Positions 7,580-16,014 of a DNA stretch of 64,000 nt are shown here, piece after piece. Positions within the stretch are counted from its first letter, which is position 1. Every line of letters starts with the position of its first letter. The stretch covers positions 62,001 through 126,000 of the forward strand of contig NZ_JANCPR020000025.1 of NCBI RefSeq assembly GCF_028657195.3. The letters run 5' to 3'. The notes under the pieces are model-generated. The model was not told where the DNA came from and searched no databases. It saw only the letters and a program-made list of their open reading frames with translations. Position numbers and translations under genes: made by a program. Source of the DNA: Streptomyces iconiensis (GTDB lineage Bacteria > Actinomycetota > Actinomycetes > Streptomycetales > Streptomycetaceae).

Positions 7580-8545
7580 ATGCAGTCCACGGCAGTTCGG
7601 CACCAGGTCCCCATGAAGTACGTCCACCTCAGCAGGGAAGAGTCCGTGCTGTTGACCGGCTGGCGCATGAAGGACGCGCACCACGCCGTCGTCGGCGCAC
7701 AGTGGCAGAAGGTCCCCCGTGACCCGGGAAGGGACCTGCGGCTCCTCGCCCAGACCATCAGACAGAGCGGCCTGTTGATAACCCATGCGGAACGCGCGGT
7801 ACCCCTTGACTGGCACACCGTCATGAACGCGTTGGACATCACGTTGCCCGGCCGGCTCCCGAAACGTACCGACGGGCCCACACCGCTGCGCGTGGAGATC
7901 GCGTGCAAGGAGAAGGGGCCCCGCGCTCTTCAGACGCGTTACGCGATCTTCCAGGGCGGGGACGGCGTCGGGGACATGGGCCAGGACATGGACGGGGACA
8001 TGGGCAGGGACGGCTTCAGCGGTGCCGGCGAAGCTGTCACCGGCGGAGACGAGAGCCCGCTCTTCCTCGCCGAGGCGGAGCTGGGCTGGATCTCACCCGG
8101 TGGGTACGAGCGGCTGCGTGGTGCCAGGTTCGGTGACAAGAGGATGCCCGCACCGCCGGTCCCCGTCTCCCCGGCGCTCGTGGACCGTACGCACGAACGC
8201 GAGGTCGTCCTCAGCCCGTCGCCGGTGGAGGGCCGCTGGCGGCTGCGCGTCGACCCGGCCAACAGGATGCTCTACGACCACCCTGTCGACCACGCGCCGG
8301 GCCTGTCCCTGATGGAGGCGGCGCAACAGGCGGCGCACGCGCTCTTCGCTCCGGGCGCCTTCCGGCTCGCCACCGTCAGCAGCGAGTACCACCTGTATGT
8401 CAACCACGACGAGCCGTGCTGGATCGACGCCGCCGTGACCTCCACCTCGGGCGCCGCCACGACGGTGCTGGTCACCGGGGAACAGGGCGGCAAGGTGAAC
8501 TGCCGCTTCACCCTCACGGGAACGGTGGACAAGGAGCGGGCCTAG
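7580..8545 (+). CDS. A-factor-type gamma-butyrolactone synthase (AfsA/ScbA family)
   Basis: 321 residues from the ATG at 7580, after a GGGAAGGG ribosome site. Two AfsA repeats are visible. The first begins YVHLSREESVLLTGWRM and the second THEREVVLSPSPVEGRWRL, each leading to a hotdog-like half (LLAQTIRQSGLLITHA; LMEAAQQAAHALF). AfsA proteins condense a beta-ketoacyl-ACP with dihydroxyacetone phosphate to make the butyrolactone skeleton. Between the halves (about residues 126-159) is a Gly/Asp/Met repeat (GDMGQDMDGDMGRD) not usual for the family. The gene is divergent from its receptor and convergent with an SDR that may reduce the product. Confidence 0.92.
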   Translation: MQSTAVRHQVPMKYVHLSREESVLLTGWRMKDAHHAVVGAQWQKVPRDPGRDLRLLAQTIRQSGLLITHAERAVPLDWHTVMNALDITLPGRLPKRTDGPTPLRVEIACKEKGPRALQTRYAIFQGGDGVGDMGQDMDGDMGRDGFSGAGEAVTGGDESPLFLAEAELGWISPGGYERLRGARFGDKRMPAPPVPVSPALVDRTHEREVVLSPSPVEGRWRLRVDPANRMLYDHPVDHAPGLSLMEAAQQAAHALFAPGAFRLATVSSEYHLYVNHDEPCWIDAAVTSTSGAATTVLVTGEQGGKVNCRFTLTGTVDKERA

Positions 8546-8576
8546 GCGGGGAGAAGGCTCCGGACGGCGGAGGCCA

Positions 8577-8597
8577 CGGGCCCCTGGAGGGGGCCCG
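8577..8597. terminator. Hairpin terminator between convergent genes
   Basis: CGGGCCCC (8577-8584), a five-base loop, then GGGGCCCG (8590-8597) gives an uninterrupted 8-bp GC stem. It sits in the 59-base space between the AfsA gene and the convergent SDR and could serve both strands. There is no U-tract, as is common in Streptomyces. Confidence 0.6.
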
Positions 8598-8604
8598 CGG
8601 GCTC

Positions 8605-9381
8605 TCAGCGGCTCATGACGCCGCCGTCGACGGGGACGACCGCACCGGTCACGAAGGAACTCTGGGGACTCAGCAGCCACGCTGCGGCCTCCGCCACCTC
8701 AGCGGGGTCGGCGGTGCGCCCCTGTGGTGTCATGGCGCACACGGCGTCCTCCAGGCCGGGGTTGCTGCCGAACCACTCCTCCGTGATCTCGGTGCGCGTC
8801 GCTCCCGGGTTGATGACGTTGACGCGGATTCCGTGCGCCGCGTACTCGTCGGCTGCGGCGCGCGTCAGCCCGACCACCGCGTGCTTGGAGGCCACGTACG
8901 CCGCGGAGGCGGGGATCGACCGTTGCCCCGCGACGCTGCCCGTATTGACGATCGCGCCCCCACCGCCGGCCAGCATGGCCGGGATCTCGGCGCGCAGGCA
9001 GTTCCACAGCCCCCGCAGGTTCGTGCCCACGATCCCCTCGTAGACCTCGTCGCCCGTCTCGTGCAGCGGCGTCCTGGAGCCGCCGACCCCCGCGTTGTTG
9101 AAGGCGCCGTCGAGCCTGCCGTACCGCGCGAGCGCCACATCCACGGCGGCGCGTGCGTCGTCCGGTTGCGTCACGTCCCCGACGGAGTACGAAGCCGCTG
9201 CACCCTCCTGCCTCAACTCCCGTACCAGTTGCGCGAGTCGGTCCTCCCTGCGGGCCATCAGGACGACGCTGGCACCCTCCCGTGCGAACACGCGTGCCGC
9301 CGCCGCTCCGATACCGCTGCTGGCTCCGGTGACCAGGACGGTCAGCTCCGTGAGCCGCGCCCCGATAGGTGTAGTGACCAT
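8605..9381 (-). CDS. Short-chain dehydrogenase/reductase, possibly acting on the butyrolactone
   Basis: 258 residues with the full classical SDR set: VLVTGASSGIGAA (cofactor loop), NNAGVG, NTGSVAG (catalytic Ser), YVASKHA (Tyr and Lys) and NPGATRTEI. Placement directly beside the AfsA/receptor pair suggests it may reduce the 6-keto group of the GBL intermediate. That is the job of the SDR BarS1 in the virginiae butanolide system. This is inference from context; a polyketide ketoreductase role is possible but less likely, because a dedicated KR exists at 22286. Confidence 0.85.
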   Translation of the reverse strand: MVTTPIGARLTELTVLVTGASSGIGAAAARVFAREGASVVLMARREDRLAQLVRELRQEGAAASYSVGDVTQPDDARAAVDVALARYGRLDGAFNNAGVGGSRTPLHETGDEVYEGIVGTNLRGLWNCLRAEIPAMLAGGGGAIVNTGSVAGQRSIPASAAYVASKHAVVGLTRAAADEYAAHGIRVNVINPGATRTEITEEWFGSNPGLEDAVCAMTPQGRTADPAEVAEAAAWLLSPQSSFVTGAVVPVDGGVMSR

Positions 9382-9420
9382 GCCAAGCAGCGTATAACTG
9401 TTTCCTCTTCCCGACGGGCA

Positions 9421-9436
9421 TGACAGAGAAATGTCA
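9421..9436. promoter_or_regulatory. Small inverted repeat upstream of the OmpR-type regulator
   Basis: TGACA (9421-9425), GAGAAA, TGTCA (9432-9436) is a perfect 5+5 inverted repeat. It lies in the 220-base region between the divergently placed SDR and regulator genes, and could be an operator. No clear -35/-10 pair could be assigned with it. Confidence 0.3.
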
Positions 9437-9601
9437 GATCCGCGTGAGGCGCCTCAACCTTGGTGCTATTTCCTGGATTTCCGTGTCAGCTCTCGGTGAG
9501 GCTGGAGCAGCGCACTCGAACGAGGAAGCGGCGCACTCGCACCACAGATGCGGGGCGACCGCGCGGCCCCCCACAAAGGACCCGACTCACAGGAGGAGCA
9601 G

Positions 9602-10372
9602 GTGCCCGAGACCATAACGGCGGCGCAGCGGCACACGCCGATGGCTGTGCCCGTACCCGACATCCGTGGCTGGGACATGACCCCCGTCCCTTCCAGAGCG
9701 GGCCCCTCCTGGCACGTACTGATCGTCGAGAGCGATCCGCGCAGCTCCGAGTCCGTGCTCAACAGCCTGCGCCGCTACGGCCACACGGCCTTCTGCGTGG
9801 ACACGGGACACGCGGCGCTGCGCCGGCACGCGCAGGCCGACGTCATCCTGCTCGACCTCGATCTGCCCGACATGGACGGGCTGGAGCTGTGCCGCACCAT
9901 ACGGGCGACGAGCGACAGCCCGCTCCTCGCGGTCACACCCCGCCGCAGTGAACTCGACTGCGTACTGGGGCTTCAGGCCGGAGCGGATGATTTCCTGGTG
10001 AAACCGTATGGATTCCGGGAACTTCTCGCGCGTATGGAAGCCGTCATGCGCCGCACCAGGACCACCCCTTCGGCGAGTGCCACCCTTCTCACCTACGGGC
10101 CATTGAGCATCGACCCCGGAACGCGTTCCGTGCTTCTGCACGGGCACGAAATCCCGCTCACCAGAAAGGAATTCGACCTGCTGCATCTGCTCGCGGCCCA
10201 ACCGCACCAGGTGCTGCCGCGCCGTCAGATACTCCAGCACGTGTGGCACGACACGGACCTGCGGCGCAGCCGCACCATCGACACGCACGTCAACAGCCTC
10301 CGCAAGAAGCTGGGCTCCCACAGCTGGGTCATCACCATCCGCGGCGTCGGCTACCGGCTCGGTTCCCTGTGA
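9602..10372 (+). CDS. OmpR/JadR1-type response regulator (likely cluster activator)
   Basis: 256 residues from the GTG at 9602, which has AGGAGG at 9591-9596. An earlier ATG at 9548 lacks such a site. A leader of about 35 residues precedes the receiver domain: VLIVESDPRSS, ILLDLDLPDMDG with the phospho-acceptor Asp, and DFLVKPYGF with the conserved Lys. The acidic pair is Glu-Ser instead of Glu/Asp-Asp, so metal binding and phosphorylation may be altered, as in the atypical JadR1 class. The winged-helix DNA-binding domain is complete (LTRKEFDLLHLLA to GVGYRLGSL). JadR1/LanI relatives activate angucycline clusters, which fits the neighbourhood. It is coupled to the next gene by GTGA. Confidence 0.88.
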   Translation: MPETITAAQRHTPMAVPVPDIRGWDMTPVPSRAGPSWHVLIVESDPRSSESVLNSLRRYGHTAFCVDTGHAALRRHAQADVILLDLDLPDMDGLELCRTIRATSDSPLLAVTPRRSELDCVLGLQAGADDFLVKPYGFRELLARMEAVMRRTRTTPSASATLLTYGPLSIDPGTRSVLLHGHEIPLTRKEFDLLHLLAAQPHQVLPRRQILQHVWHDTDLRRSRTIDTHVNSLRKKLGSHSWVITIRGVGYRLGSL

Positions 10373-11193
10373 GCGCCCGTGGCGAAGTCCCGCCTGCGCT
10401 GTGCGGCGGCGACGCCTGCCGCCGCGCCACCAGAGCCCGGCGCCCGGCGCCAGGGCTGCGGCTGTGCCCCGGATGCCTGCGCGCCCTGAGCGCCGACATC
10501 ACCGCGCTCGCGCACCTCCACGAGGAGTGCGCACACGTGCTCGACGGCGGCGGGCTCCCCGAGGGCGTACGGGAGAGGATCACTGGTGGGGGCGGTGCCC
10601 CCGGCATCCCGTTCAACGCGGCGGCGGCAGACGTACGGCGCGACATCGCCGCGCTGCTCGGTTCCTGGAGCGCGCTGGTCTGCGACGAGCGCGGCCTCAC
10701 GGCCCCGCGCGCCACACCGGCGGCCCGCGCCGCTCAACTCCTGGCCCACGTCGAGTGGTTGGCGGCCCACCCGGCGGCAGCAGACCTGAGCGAGGAGACC
10801 GCGCGCCTGAAGTCCAGGGCCCGCCGCACGGCACACCCCGGCGCGGCGCGGCGCACCGTCACGCTCGGCGCCTGCGTCGAACCCGGCTGTCCCGGCACGC
10901 TCACCGCGCGCCTGCACACCTCAGCCGACCCCGGCGACCAGGTGAGGTGCACGGCCGATCCCGCACATGTCTGGCCCGCCGCACAGTGGACCCGGCTCTC
11001 GGACCGTATGGGGGGCGGGGGCACGGAGCGCAGGGCGCGCTGGCTGACGGCCGCGCAGATCGCCACCCTGTTCGCCACTCCCACGGGCTCGGTCTACCGG
11101 CTCGCCTCCGAGGGCGCCTGGCGCCGCCGCAAGCGCGCCGGCCGCACCTACTACCTGGAGGACGACGTCCGCGTGAGCCTCTCAGCGCGCTGA
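10369..11193 (+). CDS. Zinc-binding helix-turn-helix protein, unknown
   Basis: 274 residues from the GTG at 10369, overlapping the regulator stop by four bases. The N-terminus has a four-cysteine cluster (CGGDACRRA, then CPGCLRAL) likely to bind zinc. A second pair, CVEPGCPG, is followed by RCTADPAHVW near residues 180-205. The C-terminus (about 220-274) is a winged-helix/excisionase-like domain (LTAAQIATLFATPTGSVYR, then RRKRAGRTYYLEDDV). It resembles HTH proteins common in Streptomyces accessory DNA. Coupling to the response regulator suggests a shared regulatory circuit, but no target is known. Confidence 0.72.
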   Translation: MSARGEVPPALCGGDACRRATRARRPAPGLRLCPGCLRALSADITALAHLHEECAHVLDGGGLPEGVRERITGGGGAPGIPFNAAAADVRRDIAALLGSWSALVCDERGLTAPRATPAARAAQLLAHVEWLAAHPAAADLSEETARLKSRARRTAHPGAARRTVTLGACVEPGCPGTLTARLHTSADPGDQVRCTADPAHVWPAAQWTRLSDRMGGGGTERRARWLTAAQIATLFATPTGSVYRLASEGAWRRRKRAGRTYYLEDDVRVSLSAR

Positions 11194-11210
11194 CCGCGAG
11201 GCCCGCGCCG

Positions 11211-11252
11211 TCCCCTTTCCCTCTTTCCCTTTCCTCTTTCAGCTTTCCGCCG
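11211..11252 (+). other. Polypyrimidine tract in an intergenic region
   Basis: After the HTH gene there is a run of about 40 bases of almost only C and T (CCCTTTCCCTCTTTCCCTTT and following), which stands out in this GC-balanced background. No function is assigned. It could form unusual DNA structure or an unstructured leader for the GtrA-like gene. Confidence 0.5.
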
Positions 11253-11361
11253 CCGCTCCTCCCGCGCGCGTCCGCTCGTCGTCCCGCCGTCTTCACCAAA
11301 GGGTGTGATCTGTCGTGTTCAAGGCCGGAACCACCGTCGCCGTGGCCGCAGCCGGGCCGTC

Positions 11362-11751
11362 ATGACGCTGACGCGACAGGTGGTCTCGTTCTCGGTCATC
11401 GGGGTGTGCTCGGGAGCGCTCACCCTCGTCATCTATGTGATGGCGCGCGACTGGTGGTCGCCCGTCGTCGCGAACCTGGTGGCGCTCACCGCCGCGACCC
11501 TCTTCAACACCGAGGCGAACCGCCGTCTCACCTTCGGCACCCCCCGCAGGCGCGGGCTCGCCCATGTGCAGAGCGCGGTGCTCTTCGCCGCCCACTACGC
11601 GCTGACGTCCTGCGCGCTGCTCGGCCTCGGCGTCCTCGTGCCCGCACCGTCGCGCACCCTGGAGCTGACGGTGCTGCTGACGGCGACGCTCGTGGGGACG
11701 GTGGGACGCTTCCTGCTGCTGCGCGGCTGGGTGTTCAAGAAGGCCGCGTAG
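11362..11751 (+). CDS. GtrA-like membrane protein (polyprenyl-sugar flippase family)
   Basis: 129 residues from the ATG at 11362; an earlier start at 11305 would add a basic leader. Four hydrophobic segments (about 6-25, 32-50, 72-92 and 102-120) and the family hallmark NTEANRRLTFG between spans two and three identify GtrA. The C-terminus has the typical RFLLLRGWVFK. GtrA proteins work with GT2 glycosyltransferases that make polyprenyl-phosphate sugars. Such a GT2 is the next gene, convergently placed. Confidence 0.82.
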   Translation: MTLTRQVVSFSVIGVCSGALTLVIYVMARDWWSPVVANLVALTAATLFNTEANRRLTFGTPRRRGLAHVQSAVLFAAHYALTSCALLGLGVLVPAPSRTLELTVLLTATLVGTVGRFLLLRGWVFKKAA

Positions 11752-11788
11752 CACCGTGGTAAGGGGTGCGGGACGCCGTGCGCACCGG

Positions 11789-12949
11789 CTAGCGGCGGTC
11801 CATGACGATGTAGAGCGGCCGGTTCTTGACTTCGGCGTAGATACGGGAGACATAGGCGCCGAGCATGCCGACGGTCGCCAGCTGGGCGCCGGAGACCAGC
11901 AGCAGTACGGCCAGGTTGGACGTCCAGCCGAGCGGCAGCGAAGCGGTGGTGAGCCGCGCGACCACGATGACGCACAGCAGCGCCATGCCGAGCGCGGAAC
12001 TGAGCAGGCCGAGGAGCGAGGAGATACGCAGCGGCACGCTGGAGAAGGCGAGCAGCCCGTCGGTGGCCAGCCGGAACAGCCGGCGCACGGTGTACTGGGA
12101 CTCGCCCGAGGGGCGTGCCGGACGGTCGTAGGCGATGCTCGTCTGCCGGAAACCCGACCAGCTGCGCAGCCCGCGCAGAAAGCGGCTGCGCTCCGGCATG
12201 GCGCACAGCGTGTCCACCACCTTGCGGTCCAGCAGGGAGAACTCGCCGCTGTCCAACGGCACGTCCATCTCCGCGAGATACCGGAAGCAGCGGTAGAAGA
12301 CGGAGTAGCACGCGCGCTTGACCACCCCTTCCTTTCTGTTCCGCCTGACCGTGCAGACGGCGTCGTTGCCGGCCCGCCATTGCCGCACCATCTCGGCGAT
12401 CAGCTCAGGAGGGTCCTGGAGGTCGGCGTCCATGATGACGACGGCGGAGCCGCGCGAGGCGTCGAGGCCGGCCGAAATGGCCGCCTGCTGACCGAAGTTG
12501 CGGGACAGCCGCAGCAGCCGCACGGCGGCGGGGTGAGCCTCGGCGAGGCCGTAGAGGAGTTCGGCCGAACCGTCGGAACTCCCGTCGTCCACGAAGACGA
12601 TCTCGAAGGTGCCCAGCTTCGCCAGCTCGGCACGGAGCCTGGCGCACAGCTCGCCCAGGGTGGTCGCGTTGTTGAAGACCGGTACGACGACCGACAGGAG
12701 AGGAGCCCCGGCCTCCTCCGGGGCGTGGTGACCGCGCTCCTGGACGCCGTTGCGCACGGCACCCTCGCGCAGTACGCGTATGATTTCCGGCCCCGGAATT
12801 CCCGACAATTGCTCGGCTGTGCTCAGATCGCTGAGTCCCAGTGCGTAGTTGCCGATGACGAGTGAGCGCCGCAGTGCGTCCGGAGACTCCAGACGCGGCT
12901 CCATGATTCCGGCCACGTCGTTTTCCGCATTCTCCTGGATTGGGTTCAC
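11789..12949 (-). CDS. GT2 polyprenyl-phosphate glycosyltransferase (DPM1/GtrB-like)
   Basis: 386 residues if the GTG at 12949 is used; an ATG at 12904 is also possible. After a leader of about 75 residues of unknown role comes the GT-A domain: LSVVVPVFNNATTL, IVFVDDGSSDGS, RLSRNFGQQAAISAGLD and IMDADLQDPPEL (the DxD-type metal site), then YRCFRYLAEMDVPLDSGEFSL. The C-terminus has two membrane spans (about 305-335 and 345-370) and the Arg/Asn-rich end typical of GtrB. Expected reaction: sugar transfer from a nucleotide sugar to polyprenyl phosphate. Partner of the adjacent GtrA. Confidence 0.85.
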   Translation of the reverse strand: MNPIQENAENDVAGIMEPRLESPDALRRSLVIGNYALGLSDLSTAEQLSGIPGPEIIRVLREGAVRNGVQERGHHAPEEAGAPLLSVVVPVFNNATTLGELCARLRAELAKLGTFEIVFVDDGSSDGSAELLYGLAEAHPAAVRLLRLSRNFGQQAAISAGLDASRGSAVVIMDADLQDPPELIAEMVRQWRAGNDAVCTVRRNRKEGVVKRACYSVFYRCFRYLAEMDVPLDSGEFSLLDRKVVDTLCAMPERSRFLRGLRSWSGFRQTSIAYDRPARPSGESQYTVRRLFRLATDGLLAFSSVPLRISSLLGLLSSALGMALLCVIVVARLTTASLPLGWTSNLAVLLLVSGAQLATVGMLGAYVSRIYAEVKNRPLYIVMDRR

Positions 12950-13163
12950 GCGGCCACCGTAACAGCCCATACGGCGGCACAGAGCGACTTGTTGGCGACC
13001 GCAGAACGATTTGACGGAGGTCTCACAGTCGAACCCTTCCCTGAGAAACCTGCCGAAGAATTGACAGAGGCTCTGTTGACTGCGTCGAGACGGAATAAGG
13101 AAAGTGAGGACCGCCAACTGCGCGTCCCTGGAAGAAAAAACGGAAACGAAAAAGGGAAGGTCC

Positions 13164-13775
13164 ATGAACACACTGAAGGCGCTCCGCGGCGCCCTCTCGC
13201 TGCCGCGTGTCTACGTACTGTTCCAGCGGGCGGTCTGGGGCCGCGCGGAAAGGGAACTGGTGCGGCGCCACATCCAGCCCAGCGAAGGGCTGCGGGTGCT
13301 CGACATCGGCTGTGGCCCCGCCGACATCCTGCGCCTGATGCCCCGGGTGACCTATGTCGGGTTCGACCACAGCGCACGCTACGTCGACTGGGCGCGGCGC
13401 AGGTTCGGGAACCGCGGCGAGTTCCGGCTCGCCGACGTGGACTCCTCGCCGTCGTTCGAGGCGGCGGCCTACGACGTCGTGCTGGCCAAAGGCGTGCTGC
13501 ACCACGTCGACGACCCCGAGGCCGAGCGCCTGTTCAGGATCGCGCACGGTGCTCTGCGGCCCGGCGGACGCCTGATCACCACGGACGGCTGCCACCACCC
13601 GGACCAGCCGGCGCTGCACAGGAAGGTCACCTCGATGGACAGGGGCCAGTTCATCCGCACGCCGGACGCCTACCGGCGGCTGGGGGAGCCCTACTTCTCA
13701 CAGGCGAGCGTCCACCTGCGCGACGACCTGCTGCGCATCCCGTACAGCGTGGCCATCGGGGTCTACACCCGCTGA
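13164..13775 (+). CDS. Class I SAM-dependent methyltransferase
   Basis: 203 residues from the ATG at 13164, after GGGAAGG. SAM motif I is VLDIGCGPADILRLM, motif II the acidic FRLADVDS and motif III GALRPGGRLITTDG, with LAKGVLHHVDD between. The size and order fit small-molecule or lipid methyltransferases. It lies between the GT2 and a polytopic glycosyltransferase, so it may modify the lipid-linked sugar. Methylation of the polyketide or its sugar cannot be excluded. Confidence 0.83.
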   Translation: MNTLKALRGALSLPRVYVLFQRAVWGRAERELVRRHIQPSEGLRVLDIGCGPADILRLMPRVTYVGFDHSARYVDWARRRFGNRGEFRLADVDSSPSFEAAAYDVVLAKGVLHHVDDPEAERLFRIAHGALRPGGRLITTDGCHHPDQPALHRKVTSMDRGQFIRTPDAYRRLGEPYFSQASVHLRDDLLRIPYSVAIGVYTR

Positions 13776-13901
13776 GGCCCGCCACTGTCCACCCGCATTT
13801 CACCGCCGGCTCACCGCCAGTTCGCCGCCATTTCGCCGCCATCCGCTGACAGCGGCCGGCCCCCTCCACATCCGCGTACACCCCGGACCGGAAGGAATCC
13901 G

Positions 13902-15221
13902 ATGGGCGAGACCCGGAGCACCGAAACCACCGCACGGACGGGAGAGGGGGAGGTGGAGGAGCCGCGCGCGGGGCCCGTGCTGCCGTGGCGAGCCGTCGGG
14001 GTCACGGCGGCCGTCCTGGTGGCCCTCGCCGTGCGGTTCCTGTTCCTTCCCTACAAGTCGGGCGACTACGTCGACTACGTGCACCCCTGGATCGACTTCA
14101 TCGACCAGCACGGGGGTCTGCGCGCACTGAAATACAAGTTCTCCAACTACAACGTGCCCTATCTGTATGTGCTCGCCTGCGTGAACCAGCTTCCGGTCTC
14201 CCCGCTCGTCGGCATCAAACTGGTTTCCTGCGTCTGCGAGGCGTTCACCGCACTCTTCGCCTACCGGATCATCCGCATGCGGCACCCCTCAGGGCCGCTC
14301 CCCCTCATCGGCGCACTCCTCGTCGCTCTTCTCCCCACCGTCATACTGAACGGATCGGCGTGGGGACAGGCCGAGTCGCTGTACGCGGTCTTCGTGCTCG
14401 GCGGGCTCCATTACCTGCTGCGCCGTCAGAACTGGCTCGGCTGCGCCTTCTTCGGAATAGCGCTCGCCGTCAAACTCCAGGCGGTGTTCGTCTTCCCCGC
14501 GCTGCTGCTCCTCGTTCTGCTGAAACGCGTCCCTCTGCGGACGCTGTCGGCGATACCGGGGGCCTATCTGCTCCTTTCGCTGCCGGCCCTGGCGGTCGGC
14601 GCGAGCCCGCGCGATGTGTTTCTCATCTATCTCGACCAGGCGTCGTACAGCGACAGTTTCAGCGTGACGGCTCCGAGCGTCCATCAGTTCTTCGACCCGG
14701 TCACCTCAGGCACGGCGCGGGGGCTGTGGACCCTGCTGACGCTCGCGGCCGTGGTGACCGTGCTGGCCGTACTCACGGCACGCCGTACCCGGCCGACCGA
14801 CCAACTCGCCCTCGTAGCGGGACTGTTCTTCGCGCTGCTCGTCCCCTTCCTGCTGCCGGGGATGCACGAGCGCTACTTCTACCTGGCCGATGTGCTGTCC
14901 GTCGTGGTGCTCTTCCGGCTTCCCTGGGGCCCGTGGTCCGCCGTTCCCGTCCTGGTGCAGTGCGCCTCGTTCTTCTCCTACCTCCCGTTCCTGCTGATGC
15001 CGTACCGGGCACGCGACGCGCTGAACGACCCGTCCGTCGCTGACCGTTACGGCTACATCGAGCCGATCACCGCCGTCAAGGAGGCGGTCGGCAGGTCGCC
15101 GGGGCTGCTCGACAGGATGCTGGAGCCGGTGATCGACTTCCGGGTCCTCGCCCTTGTGATGTTCCTGGCCGTTCTCGGCGCGCTCGCCGCACTGCGCGGC
15201 GTCGCGTCCAGGGGGCGCTGA
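13902..15221 (+). CDS. Polytopic membrane glycosyltransferase (GT-C fold, GT87/GT39-like)
   Basis: 439 residues from the ATG at 13902, with GGAAGGAATCC upstream. A hydrophilic acidic leader of about 30 residues is followed by roughly ten membrane spans. The first periplasmic loop contains KSGDYVDYVHPWIDF, an acidic motif typical of GT-C enzymes using polyprenyl-phosphate sugars. ILNGSAWGQAESLYAVFVLG and LPGMHERYFYLADV are further hallmarks. Together with GtrA and GT2 this gives donor synthesis, flipping and transfer, presumably decorating a cell-wall polymer or glycoprotein. No link to the polyketide is evident. Confidence 0.8.
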   Translation: MGETRSTETTARTGEGEVEEPRAGPVLPWRAVGVTAAVLVALAVRFLFLPYKSGDYVDYVHPWIDFIDQHGGLRALKYKFSNYNVPYLYVLACVNQLPVSPLVGIKLVSCVCEAFTALFAYRIIRMRHPSGPLPLIGALLVALLPTVILNGSAWGQAESLYAVFVLGGLHYLLRRQNWLGCAFFGIALAVKLQAVFVFPALLLLVLLKRVPLRTLSAIPGAYLLLSLPALAVGASPRDVFLIYLDQASYSDSFSVTAPSVHQFFDPVTSGTARGLWTLLTLAAVVTVLAVLTARRTRPTDQLALVAGLFFALLVPFLLPGMHERYFYLADVLSVVVLFRLPWGPWSAVPVLVQCASFFSYLPFLLMPYRARDALNDPSVADRYGYIEPITAVKEAVGRSPGLLDRMLEPVIDFRVLALVMFLAVLGALAALRGVASRGR

Positions 15222-15280
15222 CGCCGCCGGTCGCCGCGCCCGGCGCGGCTCCGGCCCGCGAGTCACCGAGTCACACCGCG

Positions 15281-15300
15281 CCCCGGCCCACGGGCCGGGG
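15281..15300. terminator. Bidirectional hairpin terminator
   Basis: CCCCGGCCC (15281-15289), AC, GGGCCGGGG (15292-15300) is a perfect 9-bp stem. It lies between the convergent glycosyltransferase and LuxR genes and can terminate both. Confidence 0.7.
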
Positions 15301-15306
15301 CCGTGC

Positions 15307-16014
15307 TCACTCGCCGCACAGGGTGAAGGGCAGCGGGCCCGGCCGCGCCGCCCGCTGCTCCGGGGCCGCGCCGCGCAGCCCGGGGCGCGGCGGCAGTACC
15401 CCGCCCGTCGCCCGTGCCGGGCCCGTGAGGCCGACGGCCTTGGCCAGGATGCCGGCGGCCAGTGCGCGCGTGACCGCGTCCAGCCGTGACACGGCCCCCA
15501 ACTTCTGGAACACGCTGTGCAGATGGCGCTTGACGGTGCCGATGCTGACCCCCAGTTCGCTGGCGATCTGGCGGTTCGTCATGGAGACGGCGGTGTAGCG
15601 CAGGACCTGCAGCTCGCGCCCCGTGAGCGCGGCGGGCCCTGATACGGCCGGGGGGCGTGCCGGGGTGCGCAGAATGGCCAGCAGGAGTTGTCTTCTGCCC
15701 CCGTCGCAGGGCAGGAATCCGTCGACGCCCGCGCGGGCCAGTTCCTCGCGGGCCGTGCCCTCGCCGTCCACCATGGCGAGGATGCGGGTGGCGGGGGCGG
15801 CGCCGCGCAGGGCACGCGCGGTGGACGCCAGCTTCTGCGAGGAGCCCATCAGCAGGAACAGGTCGGGCATGAGCCCCGCGACCGTGTGCGCCGTGGCCTC
15901 CTCGGCCGGCATGTAACCCATCGCCGCGATGTCCGAGTGGGCCTCCAGCAGTCCGATGACAGCGTCGGCCAAGAGAGCGTTGTCGCTGACGACAACCGTG
16001 CGAACGGGAAGCAT
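15307..16014 (-). CDS. LuxR-family regulator with degenerate receiver domain
   Basis: 235 residues from the ATG at 16014, with GGAAGG six bases upstream; longer upstream frames are excluded by this. The receiver-like domain (about 1-115) keeps the fold pattern (VRTVVVSDNALLADAV, GVDGFLPCDGG). It lacks the phospho-acceptor Asp: the beta-3 strand reads PDLFLLMGSSQ, and the Lys is also missing. The C-terminal NarL/LuxR HTH is intact (LTGRELQVLRYTAVSM, then TNRQIASELGVSIGTVKRHL). It therefore should respond to a ligand or partner and not to a kinase. Located at the edge of the polyketide genes, it is a good pathway-regulator candidate. Confidence 0.85.
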   Translation of the reverse strand: MLPVRTVVVSDNALLADAVIGLLEAHSDIAAMGYMPAEEATAHTVAGLMPDLFLLMGSSQKLASTARALRGAAPATRILAMVDGEGTAREELARAGVDGFLPCDGGRRQLLLAILRTPARPPAVSGPAALTGRELQVLRYTAVSMTNRQIASELGVSIGTVKRHLHSVFQKLGAVSRLDAVTRALAAGILAKAVGLTGPARATGGVLPPRPGLRGAAPEQRAARPGPLPFTLCGE

